From positions 1 to 32,678 of the forward strand of contig NZ_CALEFV010000185.1 of the NCBI RefSeq assembly GCF_937877005.1: a DNA stretch of 32,678 nt. Reading direction: 5' to 3'. Below are positions 24,292 through 31,242 of this stretch, piece by piece. A program made the position numbers and the translations under genes. Source of the DNA: an uncultured Fibrobacter sp. (lineage in GTDB: Bacteria; Fibrobacterota; Fibrobacteria; Fibrobacterales; Fibrobacteraceae). The notes beneath the pieces are model-generated. The model saw only the letters and a list, made by a program, of their open reading frames with translations, was not told the origin of the DNA and did not search any database. Position 1 is the first letter of the stretch, and every line of letters starts with the position of its first letter.

Positions 24292-26195
24292 CAGCTCTTC
24301 TCCTTGAGCGTCAATTTGCAAACCTGTCCCTTGCGCAAGGTTTCACCCACCTTCGGGAACTGAGAGACCACATGACCCATGCCGCTATACTCGACATTCA
24401 TGCGGATATTACCTGCAATTTCAAGGGCATCCTTCAGCGAAAGTCCCTTAAAATTCGGCATACGATCCGCATCCATCGAACCAAGCGTCAGAACAACTCC
24501 TACAGAATCGTCCACATCGCGACGGGCCGATACAACACGATTGCCTTCGCCTTCGAAACGCGCATTGCAATTCCTATTCTTGGCGAGTTGCTTGGCCGCA
24601 TCGGCCACCATGCCCACATAGTCATCCTTGCAGGGCGAATCCAAATTCACAATAGCAAGAGCATGCGATGCCGGAGAAAGTTCCGGATGGTAATAGATAC
24701 CTTCCATGATGCGACGGAAAATAGGCCCAGCTGTCAAGCCACCCACATGTTTCGCCTGCGGGTCATCCACCAGCACAAGGCAGACATAACGGGCATCTTC
24801 GACTGGAGCGAGGCCGATAAAGGAGGCCACCTGGCGATCCTTATCGTACTTGCCCGTTTCCTGGTTGTATTTTTCTGCCGTTCCCGTCTTTCCGCCAAAA
24901 ACGACTTCTGGAATTTTCTTGCTGACGACGTACTTTGCCGTACCGCTATTGACGACGCGATTCAGCATTTTACGGATACTGGATGCCGTTCGTTCCGAAA
25001 TGACGCGACGGATCTTTACCGGTTCCTTCTTCTCGACCAGCTTGCCCTTGGAATCACGCCATTCCTTCACGATCATCGGTTCCATCAACGTTCCGCCATT
25101 GGCAATTGCCGCATAAGCCATCACCATCTGGATCGGAGTCACCATCACGGAATGTCCAAAGCCCATCGTCTTCAGGGTTCTTGCGTCACGAGTCAATTCG
25201 TACGGCATGTAAAGACGCCCCGATTCCTCGCCATAGAAGTTTTCGGAAGTCTTCATGCCAATACCGAAATTACGGGCCATACGGTAAAGCCTTTCGGCAC
25301 CCACTTCGTCGGCAATCTTGGCATAGACAATATTCGAAGACTGTACCATCGCTTCGGCCATATCCATGTCGCCATAAACGTGCGTATCGCAAATGGGCTT
25401 GTCGCTCCTTATTTTCGGATTCGACTTCCACCAATCCCAGCACCTGCCTTCATTCGGGAAAACCTTATCTTCCGATACAATTCCGTCTTCCAAGGCGGCC
25501 GCAGCCGTAATAACCTTAAAAGTGGATCCCGGTTCATAAGCCATGGCAACGATATCGTTTTTCGCCATGCGACCGACACCCTGCTTCTTCGAATTCGGAT
25601 CGAAAGTCGGATAGCTAGCCATTGCGAGAATCTCGCCCGTGTAGGGATCCACGACCACGGCAGAGGCACTTGCTGCACGGAACTCGTTCACGCCATCCTT
25701 GAGCGCCTTTTCAACAATTTCCTGCATATTGCGGTCAATCGTCAGCACCAGATTCTTTCCGGGTTCCGCCTTGGCCACATATTCCGAACGACCGTAAATT
25801 TCACGGTTCTTGGCATCGCGAACAATACTCTTGAAGCCTTCGTTACCACGGAGACGGAGGTCAAAGACCCGTTCCATGCCCATGCTTCCTTCGCCATTGT
25901 AGCCGACCTTTCCGACAATCTGCGATGCAAGCTTGCCCTGCAAGAAAATGCGGCTGTAGTCTTCGGCGTCACCCGTATCGCGCAGGTTTTCGGCCAGGAC
26001 GACTCCGTTGCGGTCCATGATCTGACCGCGTTCCGCATAAATATTCTTGGTGCGGGTTACCATGCTCTTAGTTTCGGCCTGGTAAACTTCACGGTTCAAA
26101 ACCTGAATGTTGAAGGTCTGCCAGGCCAGTACCGCCACGGCACTGAGCACGAGCATTTTTCCAATCGAAAGAGCATCGATATTCATCAGATTCAC
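24291..26195 (-). CDS. ftsI: Septal transpeptidase FtsI (PBP3-type) with a C-terminal PASTA domain
   Basis: A 634-residue class B penicillin-binding protein that cross-links septal peptidoglycan. One N-terminal transmembrane helix (about 12-28) is followed by the RGQIMDRNGVVLAEN dimerisation block. The transpeptidase motifs are STFK (nucleophile Ser224), SSN (286-288) and KTGT (436-439). After it, about residues 575-632 (MPNFKGLSLKDALEIAGNIR onward) form a single PASTA domain, more usual in Gram-positive SpoVD/PBP2x than in proteobacterial FtsI. The start is GTG at 26195, overlapping the ftsL stop (GTGA) with GGAGG 6 nt before it; an ATG at 26186 is poorly spaced. Confidence 0.94.
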   Translation of the reverse strand: MNLMNIDALSIGKMLVLSAVAVLAWQTFNIQVLNREVYQAETKSMVTRTKNIYAERGQIMDRNGVVLAENLRDTGDAEDYSRIFLQGKLASQIVGKVGYNGEGSMGMERVFDLRLRGNEGFKSIVRDAKNREIYGRSEYVAKAEPGKNLVLTIDRNMQEIVEKALKDGVNEFRAASASAVVVDPYTGEILAMASYPTFDPNSKKQGVGRMAKNDIVAMAYEPGSTFKVITAAAALEDGIVSEDKVFPNEGRCWDWWKSNPKIRSDKPICDTHVYGDMDMAEAMVQSSNIVYAKIADEVGAERLYRMARNFGIGMKTSENFYGEESGRLYMPYELTRDARTLKTMGFGHSVMVTPIQMVMAYAAIANGGTLMEPMIVKEWRDSKGKLVEKKEPVKIRRVISERTASSIRKMLNRVVNSGTAKYVVSKKIPEVVFGGKTGTAEKYNQETGKYDKDRQVASFIGLAPVEDARYVCLVLVDDPQAKHVGGLTAGPIFRRIMEGIYYHPELSPASHALAIVNLDSPCKDDYVGMVADAAKQLAKNRNCNARFEGEGNRVVSARRDVDDSVGVVLTLGSMDADRMPNFKGLSLKDALEIAGNIRMNVEYSGMGHVVSQFPKVGETLRKGQVCKLTLKEKS

Positions 26196-26503
26196 CAGTG
26201 ACCTCCTTCGACACGGACTTTCGTTGGCAAGCCGTTCAGATCGAGACCACTCGACTCCGCAAAGACAGAGAGACTTTCCAGAGACGACAACTTGTTTATT
26301 TCAAGCTGCTGTAAAAGCAGCTCACGCTGCAGAAGGCCCACCTGCTTCGACAAGTCGTGCGACTTCGTGTAAAGGCGAGTCATGCGGTTCTGCATGTAAA
26401 GCGGCAAAATCAGCAAAAGAATAGCCACGAGTACAACGCAGACAAAGCCCCATACAATCGTACGGTTCGAGTAGAACACGGATGTCTTGTTTTCTTCGTT
26501 CAT
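26192..26503 (-). CDS. ftsL: Cell division protein FtsL
   Basis: A 103-residue bitopic protein: short cytoplasmic tail, one transmembrane helix (about 15-37, WGFVCVVLVAILLLILPLY), then a periplasmic heptad-type coiled coil (LYTKSHDLSKQVGLLQREL through LSSLESLSVF). Sequence conservation in FtsL is low, so the call rests on size, topology and position between rsmH and ftsI. The ATG overlaps the rsmH stop by 4 nt (ATGA). Confidence 0.88.
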   Translation of the reverse strand: MNEENKTSVFYSNRTIVWGFVCVVLVAILLLILPLYMQNRMTRLYTKSHDLSKQVGLLQRELLLQQLEINKLSSLESLSVFAESSGLDLNGLPTKVRVEGGHW

Positions 26504-27489
26504 ACCCGTTCGTACACCCTAAGCTTTGCAGAGCGAGCCCTGCTGTTGTTCGCGATTTCTTCACTAGAAGGCAGAATCGGCTTGCGATTCACCTTCTTCA
26601 AGCGCTGGTGATTGCCACCACACATGCACACCGGCAAGCTTTCCGGGCAAATGCAGGCGCGTTCAAATTCGGCGGCCGTTTCCTTGACGCAGCGGTCTTC
26701 TACCGAGTGATAGCTCATGACCACCAGGCGGCCACCCACCTTGAGGCAGTCCACCGCAGCGCGCAAACTATCTTCGATTTCCTTGAGTTCCCCATTCACT
26801 TCCATGCGAATCGCTTGGAATACACGGGCTAGCAGCCCATTCACTTCGCGTTTCTTGTCGGGGAAAACTGCTTCCACCGCAACCTTCACGTCAGACGGCA
26901 AAATTTCCTGGTCGCCTTTGGAGGTCGACATCTCAATCAGGCGCGTCGCCAACTTAAAGGCTCGATCCATATCGGCATTCCTGCGAAGTGCCGCAGCGAG
27001 CGTATCGGCGTCAACAGTCTTGAGCCATTCCTGAGCAGAAACCCCTTCGCGGCGGTCCATGCGTAAATCCAGCGGATTGTTGCCTACAAAGGTAAAGCCG
27101 CGAGCGGAGTCATCCACCTGATGGCTGCTAATTCCCAAATCATAAAGGATGCCGTCCAGAGTATTCGGCGCAATTTCGTTCTTCAGTTCACCGAAGCGAA
27201 CCGGATGCACAATGAACTTGGGCTTTACACCGGCAAGGCGCTTGGTTGCAAAGGCAATGGCATCTTCGTCGCGGTCAAATGCGTGAAGCGTACCATTTTC
27301 ATCTAATTTATTCGCAATAGCATAGGAATGTCCGCCGCCGCCCAAAGTGCAGTCGCCGTAGGTTCCATTAGATTTGATATTCAAACCATCGAGACATTCC
27401 TGGAGCATTACCGGATCGTGATAGAACACGCCGTTTTCAATGCCGGCCAGAGCAGCTGCGGAATGTTGACAGGGACTATTTTTTACCAT
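26500..27489 (-). CDS. rsmH: 16S rRNA (cytosine1402-N4)-methyltransferase RsmH
   Basis: A 329-residue SAM-dependent methyltransferase (old name MraW) acting on C1402 in the 16S rRNA decoding centre. HDPVMLQECLDGL, the SAM-binding TYGDCTLGGGGHS (43-55), FDRDEDAIAFA, LYDLGISSHQVDDSARGF and VMSYHSVEDRCVK are family hallmarks. The ATG at 27489 has GGAGG 6 nt upstream and overlaps mraZ by 14 nt. Complete. Confidence 0.96.
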   Translation of the reverse strand: MVKNSPCQHSAAALAGIENGVFYHDPVMLQECLDGLNIKSNGTYGDCTLGGGGHSYAIANKLDENGTLHAFDRDEDAIAFATKRLAGVKPKFIVHPVRFGELKNEIAPNTLDGILYDLGISSHQVDDSARGFTFVGNNPLDLRMDRREGVSAQEWLKTVDADTLAAALRRNADMDRAFKLATRLIEMSTSKGDQEILPSDVKVAVEAVFPDKKREVNGLLARVFQAIRMEVNGELKEIEDSLRAAVDCLKVGGRLVVMSYHSVEDRCVKETAAEFERACICPESLPVCMCGGNHQRLKKVNRKPILPSSEEIANNSRARSAKLRVYERV

Positions 27490-27952
27490 CGAGGCCCTCC
27501 GTCAAGCTTTCTCCATAGAACGCGGCATCGAATGCGGCGATTGCATCGTTTGTCTGCAATCCGAACTTTTCGTTAAAGCGTTCAGGGTTCCATAGTTCAA
27601 GAGTTTTTCCGCTAGCTTGTACGTAAAGGACTTCACCTTTAAGACCAGCATACTCCAACAAGATCTTCGGAAGTAAAATGCGGTTCTGACCATCGAGCTC
27701 CACTACAGTGGGCGCAAGGCCTCTCCGAACTAGGTCTGCTTGACGGCGGTCGGACCTCGAGTCCAAGTCCGCCATGAACTTTTCGTATTCCGGCAAGGTG
27801 AACAACCGAAGCGTCTGATTCGGACCACGCGTGATCACGAATTCATCCCCTTCGGTTGGCCCGAGCTGACGACGGAATTCCCTGGGGAAGGAAGACCTTC
27901 CCTTTCCATCGATAGCCGTTTGGGCTTGACCTATGAAAGACGTAAAGTTCAT
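27476..27952 (-). CDS. mraZ: Transcriptional regulator MraZ
   Basis: A 158-residue protein with two AbrB-like swapped-hairpin repeats: SFIGQAQTAIDGKGRSSFPREFR near the N-terminus and VVELDGQNRILLPKILLEYAGL in the middle, both with the D-x-x-G/N-R core. MraZ binds DNA as a ring-shaped oligomer and represses the dcw operon. The ATG at 27952 is chosen to match the family start; an ATG at 27967 would add five residues, and neither has a clear ribosome site. A far longer upstream reading covers the promoter and is rejected. It is the first gene of the dcw cluster. Confidence 0.93.
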   Translation of the reverse strand: MNFTSFIGQAQTAIDGKGRSSFPREFRRQLGPTEGDEFVITRGPNQTLRLFTLPEYEKFMADLDSRSDRRQADLVRRGLAPTVVELDGQNRILLPKILLEYAGLKGEVLYVQASGKTLELWNPERFNEKFGLQTNDAIAAFDAAFYGESLTEGLDGKK

Positions 27953-27969
27953 ACTAGTTTGACACATTT

Positions 27970-28009
27970 TACCACAACACAGTACAAATCTACCATTTTC
28001 TACCACTTT
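27970..28009 (-). promoter_or_regulatory. Candidate MraZ operator: phased TGGTA repeats
   Basis: On the minus strand TGGTA occurs at 28005-28001, 27995-27991 and 27974-27970, spaced 10 and 21 bp. The first copy reads AAAGTGGTAG and the next AAAATGGTAG. From published MraZ work I recall TGGGN repeats at 10-bp spacing in E. coli and AAAGTGKNNN repeats in mycoplasmas; this arrangement fits both designs. It lies just upstream of mraZ. Confidence 0.5.
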
Positions 28010-28014
28010 GGCAA
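27987..28014 (-). promoter_or_regulatory. Possible promoter of the mraZ/dcw operon
   Basis: TTGCCA (28014-28009) and TAGATT (27992-27987) on the minus strand, spacer 16 bp. Transcription would begin about 28 nt before the mraZ ATG. The TGGTA repeats lie inside the spacer and just downstream, so MraZ bound there would block polymerase. The -10 match is moderate. Confidence 0.35.
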
Positions 28015-28076
28015 GATGCAAAGGACCTTTTCGCTCGGAAAGCATACAAAAAGCATACCTAGACCGCAGGTCCAAC

Positions 28077-28105
28077 AAAAAAGTAGTGAACAATAGTTCA
28101 CTACT
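28077..28105 (-). terminator. Rho-independent terminator after the flavin-reductase-like gene
   Basis: A perfect 10-bp stem, AGTAGTGAAC and GTTCACTACT, around a 4-nt loop, followed on the minus strand by six T. It lies about 47 nt past the stop of the upstream gene and separates it from the mraZ promoter. Confidence 0.85.
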
Positions 28106-28151
28106 CAAAAAAAATTATCAATAATAATTTTGAACGAACGCGTTCACGTCA

Positions 28152-28709
28152 CTAAAGGGTCTTGCCGTCGCTGAAAGCGTTACCCACGCGGCGTTCCATC
28201 ACATAGTAGCCGTGGCCAGCGGAATCGTAGCACACAGGTTCCATTTTCTCTACAGAAAGTCTGCCTTCTGCGTCTAATACGGATTCATCGGCCGTGACAT
28301 TCACGATTTCACCGAGCAGGAGCTCCGATTCGTCGTCATAGCTAACGAGTTTGCATTCGAGTGCGAGCGGAAGTTCCGCAATCAGCGGAGCATCCACATT
28401 CTCGCTCTTGACAGCAGTCAGTCCCGATCTTGCGAACTTGTCGGCAACCTTGTTGCCACTGGTGACTCCCAGGTAGTCTATCGCCTTGATGACCTTGGCG
28501 GTCGCCATGCTCACCGTAAACGCCTTGCGCGCAAGAATATTCGGCATCGTCCTGTGGCTCTTCGCCACATAGATCGCCACCTGGTTCGAGTCGCTGATGG
28601 ACCCCCAAGCGGCAACCATCGCATTGACAGAATTGTCCTCATTGTAGGTCGCAATGACCAGCGTGGGCTGCGGATACAGAAATGTCTTGACTCCAAGATT
28701 TTTGCGCAT
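28152..28709 (-). CDS. Flavin reductase-like, FMN-binding protein
   Basis: A 185-residue protein of the flavin reductase-like split-barrel family, which binds FMN and usually reduces flavins or serves as a flavoprotein partner. The N-terminal YPQPTLVIATYNEDNSVNAM, then AAWGSISDSNQVAIYV, the KAFTVSMATAKVIKAIDYLG stretch and a later LECKLVSYDDESELLLGEIV match the family pattern. No second domain is present. The ATG at 28709 has AAGGAG 5 nt upstream; a longer reading from 28733 is rejected. It is flanked by a terminator below and a 272-bp gap above, so it is probably a single-gene unit. The physiological substrate is unknown. Confidence 0.8.
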   Translation of the reverse strand: MRKNLGVKTFLYPQPTLVIATYNEDNSVNAMVAAWGSISDSNQVAIYVAKSHRTMPNILARKAFTVSMATAKVIKAIDYLGVTSGNKVADKFARSGLTAVKSENVDAPLIAELPLALECKLVSYDDESELLLGEIVNVTADESVLDAEGRLSVEKMEPVCYDSAGHGYYVMERRVGNAFSDGKTL

Positions 28710-28981
28710 AATGGCTCCTTTTTTGCTCAACAATAGAAAAATTTACTGTGAACGAACAAAGACTTGCAGAGTACTCTAGCACGAAAATATCAGCAGCGTA
28801 TTAGAGTCGCCGTTGGTCACTCGCAAAGCATAATTCGGATAAAATCTTTTCTACGCCTTTGCATCCACCAAATTTATCGAGGGTTCTAACGAATTGATTG
28901 ATTTTGACGCGAGAGTGACCTTCGTGAAAAAAATGGATTTTAGCACATTTTGAAGGTTTCTATGGTCTGTTACCGCTTATT

Positions 28982-29884
28982 CTACTCAGCCCAGTGATTG
29001 CCGTTGTAATTGCGGGCCGTGTCGGCATCCATTCCAATTTGGCGCACCAGGTCGTCCAGGCTCGGGAATTTCTGCTCAGGGCGCAGGTACGCCATCAAGT
29101 CAAGCACCATCGGGCGACCGTAAATGTCTTCGCTAAAGTCAAGCAAATACGCTTCGATAGCAAGGCGCTGGTTGCCAGTAGATGGTTGCGTGCCAATGTT
29201 TACGACAGCTCGGAAAGAACGTTCTCCCCCGTTGCCATCGGGCAGGCGTGCAGTTGCCACGTATACGCCGTGCTTGGGCAAGAACTTGTACTTTTCCACC
29301 TGCAAATTCGCCGTCGGAAATCCGATGGTATGTCCCAGACGCTTGCCTTCGACGATCGTTCCAGACAAACGATATGGGCGTCCCAGATAAGTCTGCGCAC
29401 GTGACACATCGCCATTCAAAAGAGCGTTGCGCACAGCGGAAGAGCTCACGCGTTCGCCCTTGTGCAGCACGATCGAAAGCATAGCCGTCGAAAGTTCCGG
29501 GAATGCGGCGGTAATGGTTTCGTAGTTGCCCTTGCCGCCGGCGCCAAAGCAATGGTCGTGTCCAAAGAACATCGAGCACACGCCGCGCTTTTCAATCAGT
29601 TCCTGGCGAACGAATACATCGAACGGAAGTTTCGCCACTTCGGGTGTAAACGGAAGCACCAGAAATTCAAGGCCCAGGCTTTCGATAAACTCGCGTTTTT
29701 CTTCGGTAGTCGTTAAAAGCAACGGATCACCGGGAGTGTGCAACACGTAATTGGAATGCGGCTCAAAGCTAATGACGGTAGGCGTCAGGCCGTTCACTTC
29801 GGCAACGGCCTTGAGCGTGCGGAAAAGCGCCTGGTGTCCCAGGTGGCATCCGTCAAAATTCCCCATCGTCACAGCACGCTTCAT
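28982..29884 (-). CDS. ribF: Bifunctional riboflavin kinase / FAD synthetase RibF
   Basis: A 300-residue enzyme making FMN from riboflavin and then FAD. The N-terminal adenylyltransferase domain has TMGNFDGCHLGHQAL with the HxGH-type site at 14-17, and the SSSAVRNALLNGD motif. The C-terminal kinase domain has GHTIGFPTANLQ followed by GVYVATARL and a YGRPM strand. Length is normal. The ATG overlaps the truB stop by 4 nt (ATGA), giving the common rbfA-truB-ribF order. Confidence 0.95.
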   Translation of the reverse strand: MKRAVTMGNFDGCHLGHQALFRTLKAVAEVNGLTPTVISFEPHSNYVLHTPGDPLLLTTTEEKREFIESLGLEFLVLPFTPEVAKLPFDVFVRQELIEKRGVCSMFFGHDHCFGAGGKGNYETITAAFPELSTAMLSIVLHKGERVSSSAVRNALLNGDVSRAQTYLGRPYRLSGTIVEGKRLGHTIGFPTANLQVEKYKFLPKHGVYVATARLPDGNGGERSFRAVVNIGTQPSTGNQRLAIEAYLLDFSEDIYGRPMVLDLMAYLRPEQKFPSLDDLVRQIGMDADTARNYNGNHWAE

Positions 29885-30888
29885 TTTTCATCCTCGCCCA
29901 AATAAAATTTCGGCTTGATTCGCCCCGGCTCATAAGAACATAAACTCAAGACTTCGCCTTGCATATTCGCAGCAAACACATGGCCCTCGGGGCCTACGCC
30001 CTCGACAGCCTCTTTCCAGGGGAGCCAATTGCCTTGGCGGATCACGGCTACCTGTTCGTCGGTCAGGCGCACTACCGGAAAGTCGAGCACCGCATCGACC
30101 GGCAACAAGTTTTCACGGGTCAGGTTCTCGCCACGCACCGCCTTATCTAAAGTCACATTGCCGATGCGGTGTCTGCGTATCTGCGATACGCAGGCGTAGG
30201 TCCCGAGCGCGCGACCAATATCGCGACCGAGAGCGCGAATGTAGGTTCCCTTGGAGCATTCGCAAATCAAGTCGAAGGTCGCAAATTCCTTGCCGGAGCA
30301 GCCCTCGGTCACTTCGCCCTCGCCTATCACCTTGAGTTCGCCAATGTGAATCTTGCGGGGTTTCAATTCAATGTCGCGGCCGCGTTCCATGAGGTCGCTC
30401 GCGCGCACGCCGTTGATTTTCACGGCGCAGTACTTGGGCGGGACCTGTTCGATATCGCCCGTAAACCGCGGAAGAATACCTTCAAGAATCGCTCTCAAAG
30501 AAGAGCATGTTCTTGTCGGCGAAGGCTGAGAATCGCTAAGCGAACATTCGTCGGCCAAGGGCCGAGGCCCTGTGAGCGTGCAATTTTCAGCCGAAGCCTT
30601 ATCAACAGCACGCTCATCCTGAGCGATAACTTCCCCGTCCCACTCTAAAGTGTCGGTTTCGTAACCCAAATGCAGTCTAAAGCTGTAGCACTTGTCCTTG
30701 GCTTCGATAAACGGGAGCAATCGCGTGCAGCGGCCAGTCGCCGCAATAATCAAGCCCGAGGCACGCAAATCCAGCGTACCCGCATGGCCCACGCGCTTCG
30801 TAGAAAAGACCCTTTTCAGTGGGAAAAGGGCCTTAAAAGAAGTTTCACCAGCAATCTTGTCCAACAGAACGAAGCCGGAATTGCTCAA
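29881..30888 (-). CDS. truB: tRNA pseudouridine-55 synthase TruB, with an internal insertion
   Basis: A 335-residue enzyme that makes pseudouridine 55 in the T-loop of tRNAs. Motif LDKIAGETSF (9-18), the catalytic GHAGTLDLRASG with Asp40, RFTGDIEQVPPKYCAVKING and the CSKGTYIRALGRDIG block are typical, and a C-terminal PUA-like region follows. Between GEVIAQDE and SSLRAILEG, about residues 92-129, are roughly 35-40 extra residues (Cys/Ser/Pro-rich) that the short linker of other TruB proteins lacks. The start is TTG at 30888 with AGGGG 8 nt upstream, directly after the rbfA stop. Confidence 0.92.
   Translation of the reverse strand: MSNSGFVLLDKIAGETSFKALFPLKRVFSTKRVGHAGTLDLRASGLIIAATGRCTRLLPFIEAKDKCYSFRLHLGYETDTLEWDGEVIAQDERAVDKASAENCTLTGPRPLADECSLSDSQPSPTRTCSSLRAILEGILPRFTGDIEQVPPKYCAVKINGVRASDLMERGRDIELKPRKIHIGELKVIGEGEVTEGCSGKEFATFDLICECSKGTYIRALGRDIGRALGTYACVSQIRRHRIGNVTLDKAVRGENLTRENLLPVDAVLDFPVVRLTDEQVAVIRQGNWLPWKEAVEGVGPEGHVFAANMQGEVLSLCSYEPGRIKPKFYLGEDEK
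30500..30626. repeat. Palindromic element inserted in frame in truB
   Basis: Holds a perfect 9-bp inverted repeat, TGAGCGTGC (30573-30581) and GCACGCTCA (30608-30616). A second hairpin overlaps its right arm: CGCTCA, TCC, TGAGCG (30611-30625). A third is GGGCC, GA, GGCCC (30559-30570). It coincides with the extra residues 92-129 of TruB, and the reading frame is kept. The borders are approximate. Confidence 0.5.
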
Positions 30889-31242
30889 TTACAAGTCCCC
30901 TTTCTGCTTCAGTTCGGCTAGAATGCTTTCGATATGCATGGCGTGTTCCAGATTTTCGTCCAGAACAAAATTCAATTCGGGAATCTTACGGATCTTGAGA
31001 GCCTTGCCCAAAAACGTGCGGATATACCCGGCGGAATTCTTGAGACCAATCAGCGAATCACGCTTTTCCTTATCGGAACCCATCACCGAGACCATCACCT
31101 TTGCGTAGCTCAGGTCATCGGTAATCGTCACGCGCGTAATGCTTGCGAGGCTGCTCACGCGAGGGTCCTTCAAGCCCTTCTGCAAGAGCTTGCCGATTTC
31201 CTCGCGGAACTGTTCGTCCAATCTGTCCGTTCTACGACTCAT
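30889..31242 (-). CDS. rbfA: Ribosome-binding factor A
   Basis: A 117-residue KH-like protein that helps mature the 30S subunit by binding the 5' region of 16S rRNA. It begins MSRRTDRLDEQFREEIGKLL, then KDPRVSSLASITRVTITDDL, YAKVMVSVMG and a C-terminal ELNFVLDENLEHAMHIESIL, all family-typical. The ATG at 31242 is chosen with GGAG upstream; it overlaps infB by 11 nt. The longer reading from 31293 lies inside infB. Confidence 0.94.
   Translation of the reverse strand: MSRRTDRLDEQFREEIGKLLQKGLKDPRVSSLASITRVTITDDLSYAKVMVSVMGSDKEKRDSLIGLKNSAGYIRTFLGKALKIRKIPELNFVLDENLEHAMHIESILAELKQKGDL

Noticed and set aside
24372..26201. A 609-codon plus-strand ORF opposite ftsI
   Set aside because: Very long but His/Arg/Ile-rich without any domain; it arises from codon bias of ftsI on the other strand, and ftsI has all catalytic motifs.
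28039..28058. Direct repeat AAAGCATAC, 11 bp apart, upstream of mraZ
   Set aside because: Lies outside the MraZ-type repeats and the candidate promoter; two copies alone are weak evidence for an operator.
28131..28146. Palindrome TGAACG...CGTTCA after the flavin-reductase-like gene
   Set aside because: Short, not repeated near a promoter, and already beside a clear terminator; no function could be supported.
28734..28981. Intergenic gap between ribF and the flavin-reductase-like gene searched for a riboswitch or small RNA
   Set aside because: A FMN riboswitch would be attractive here, but no conserved FMN-box sequence or strong hairpin was seen.
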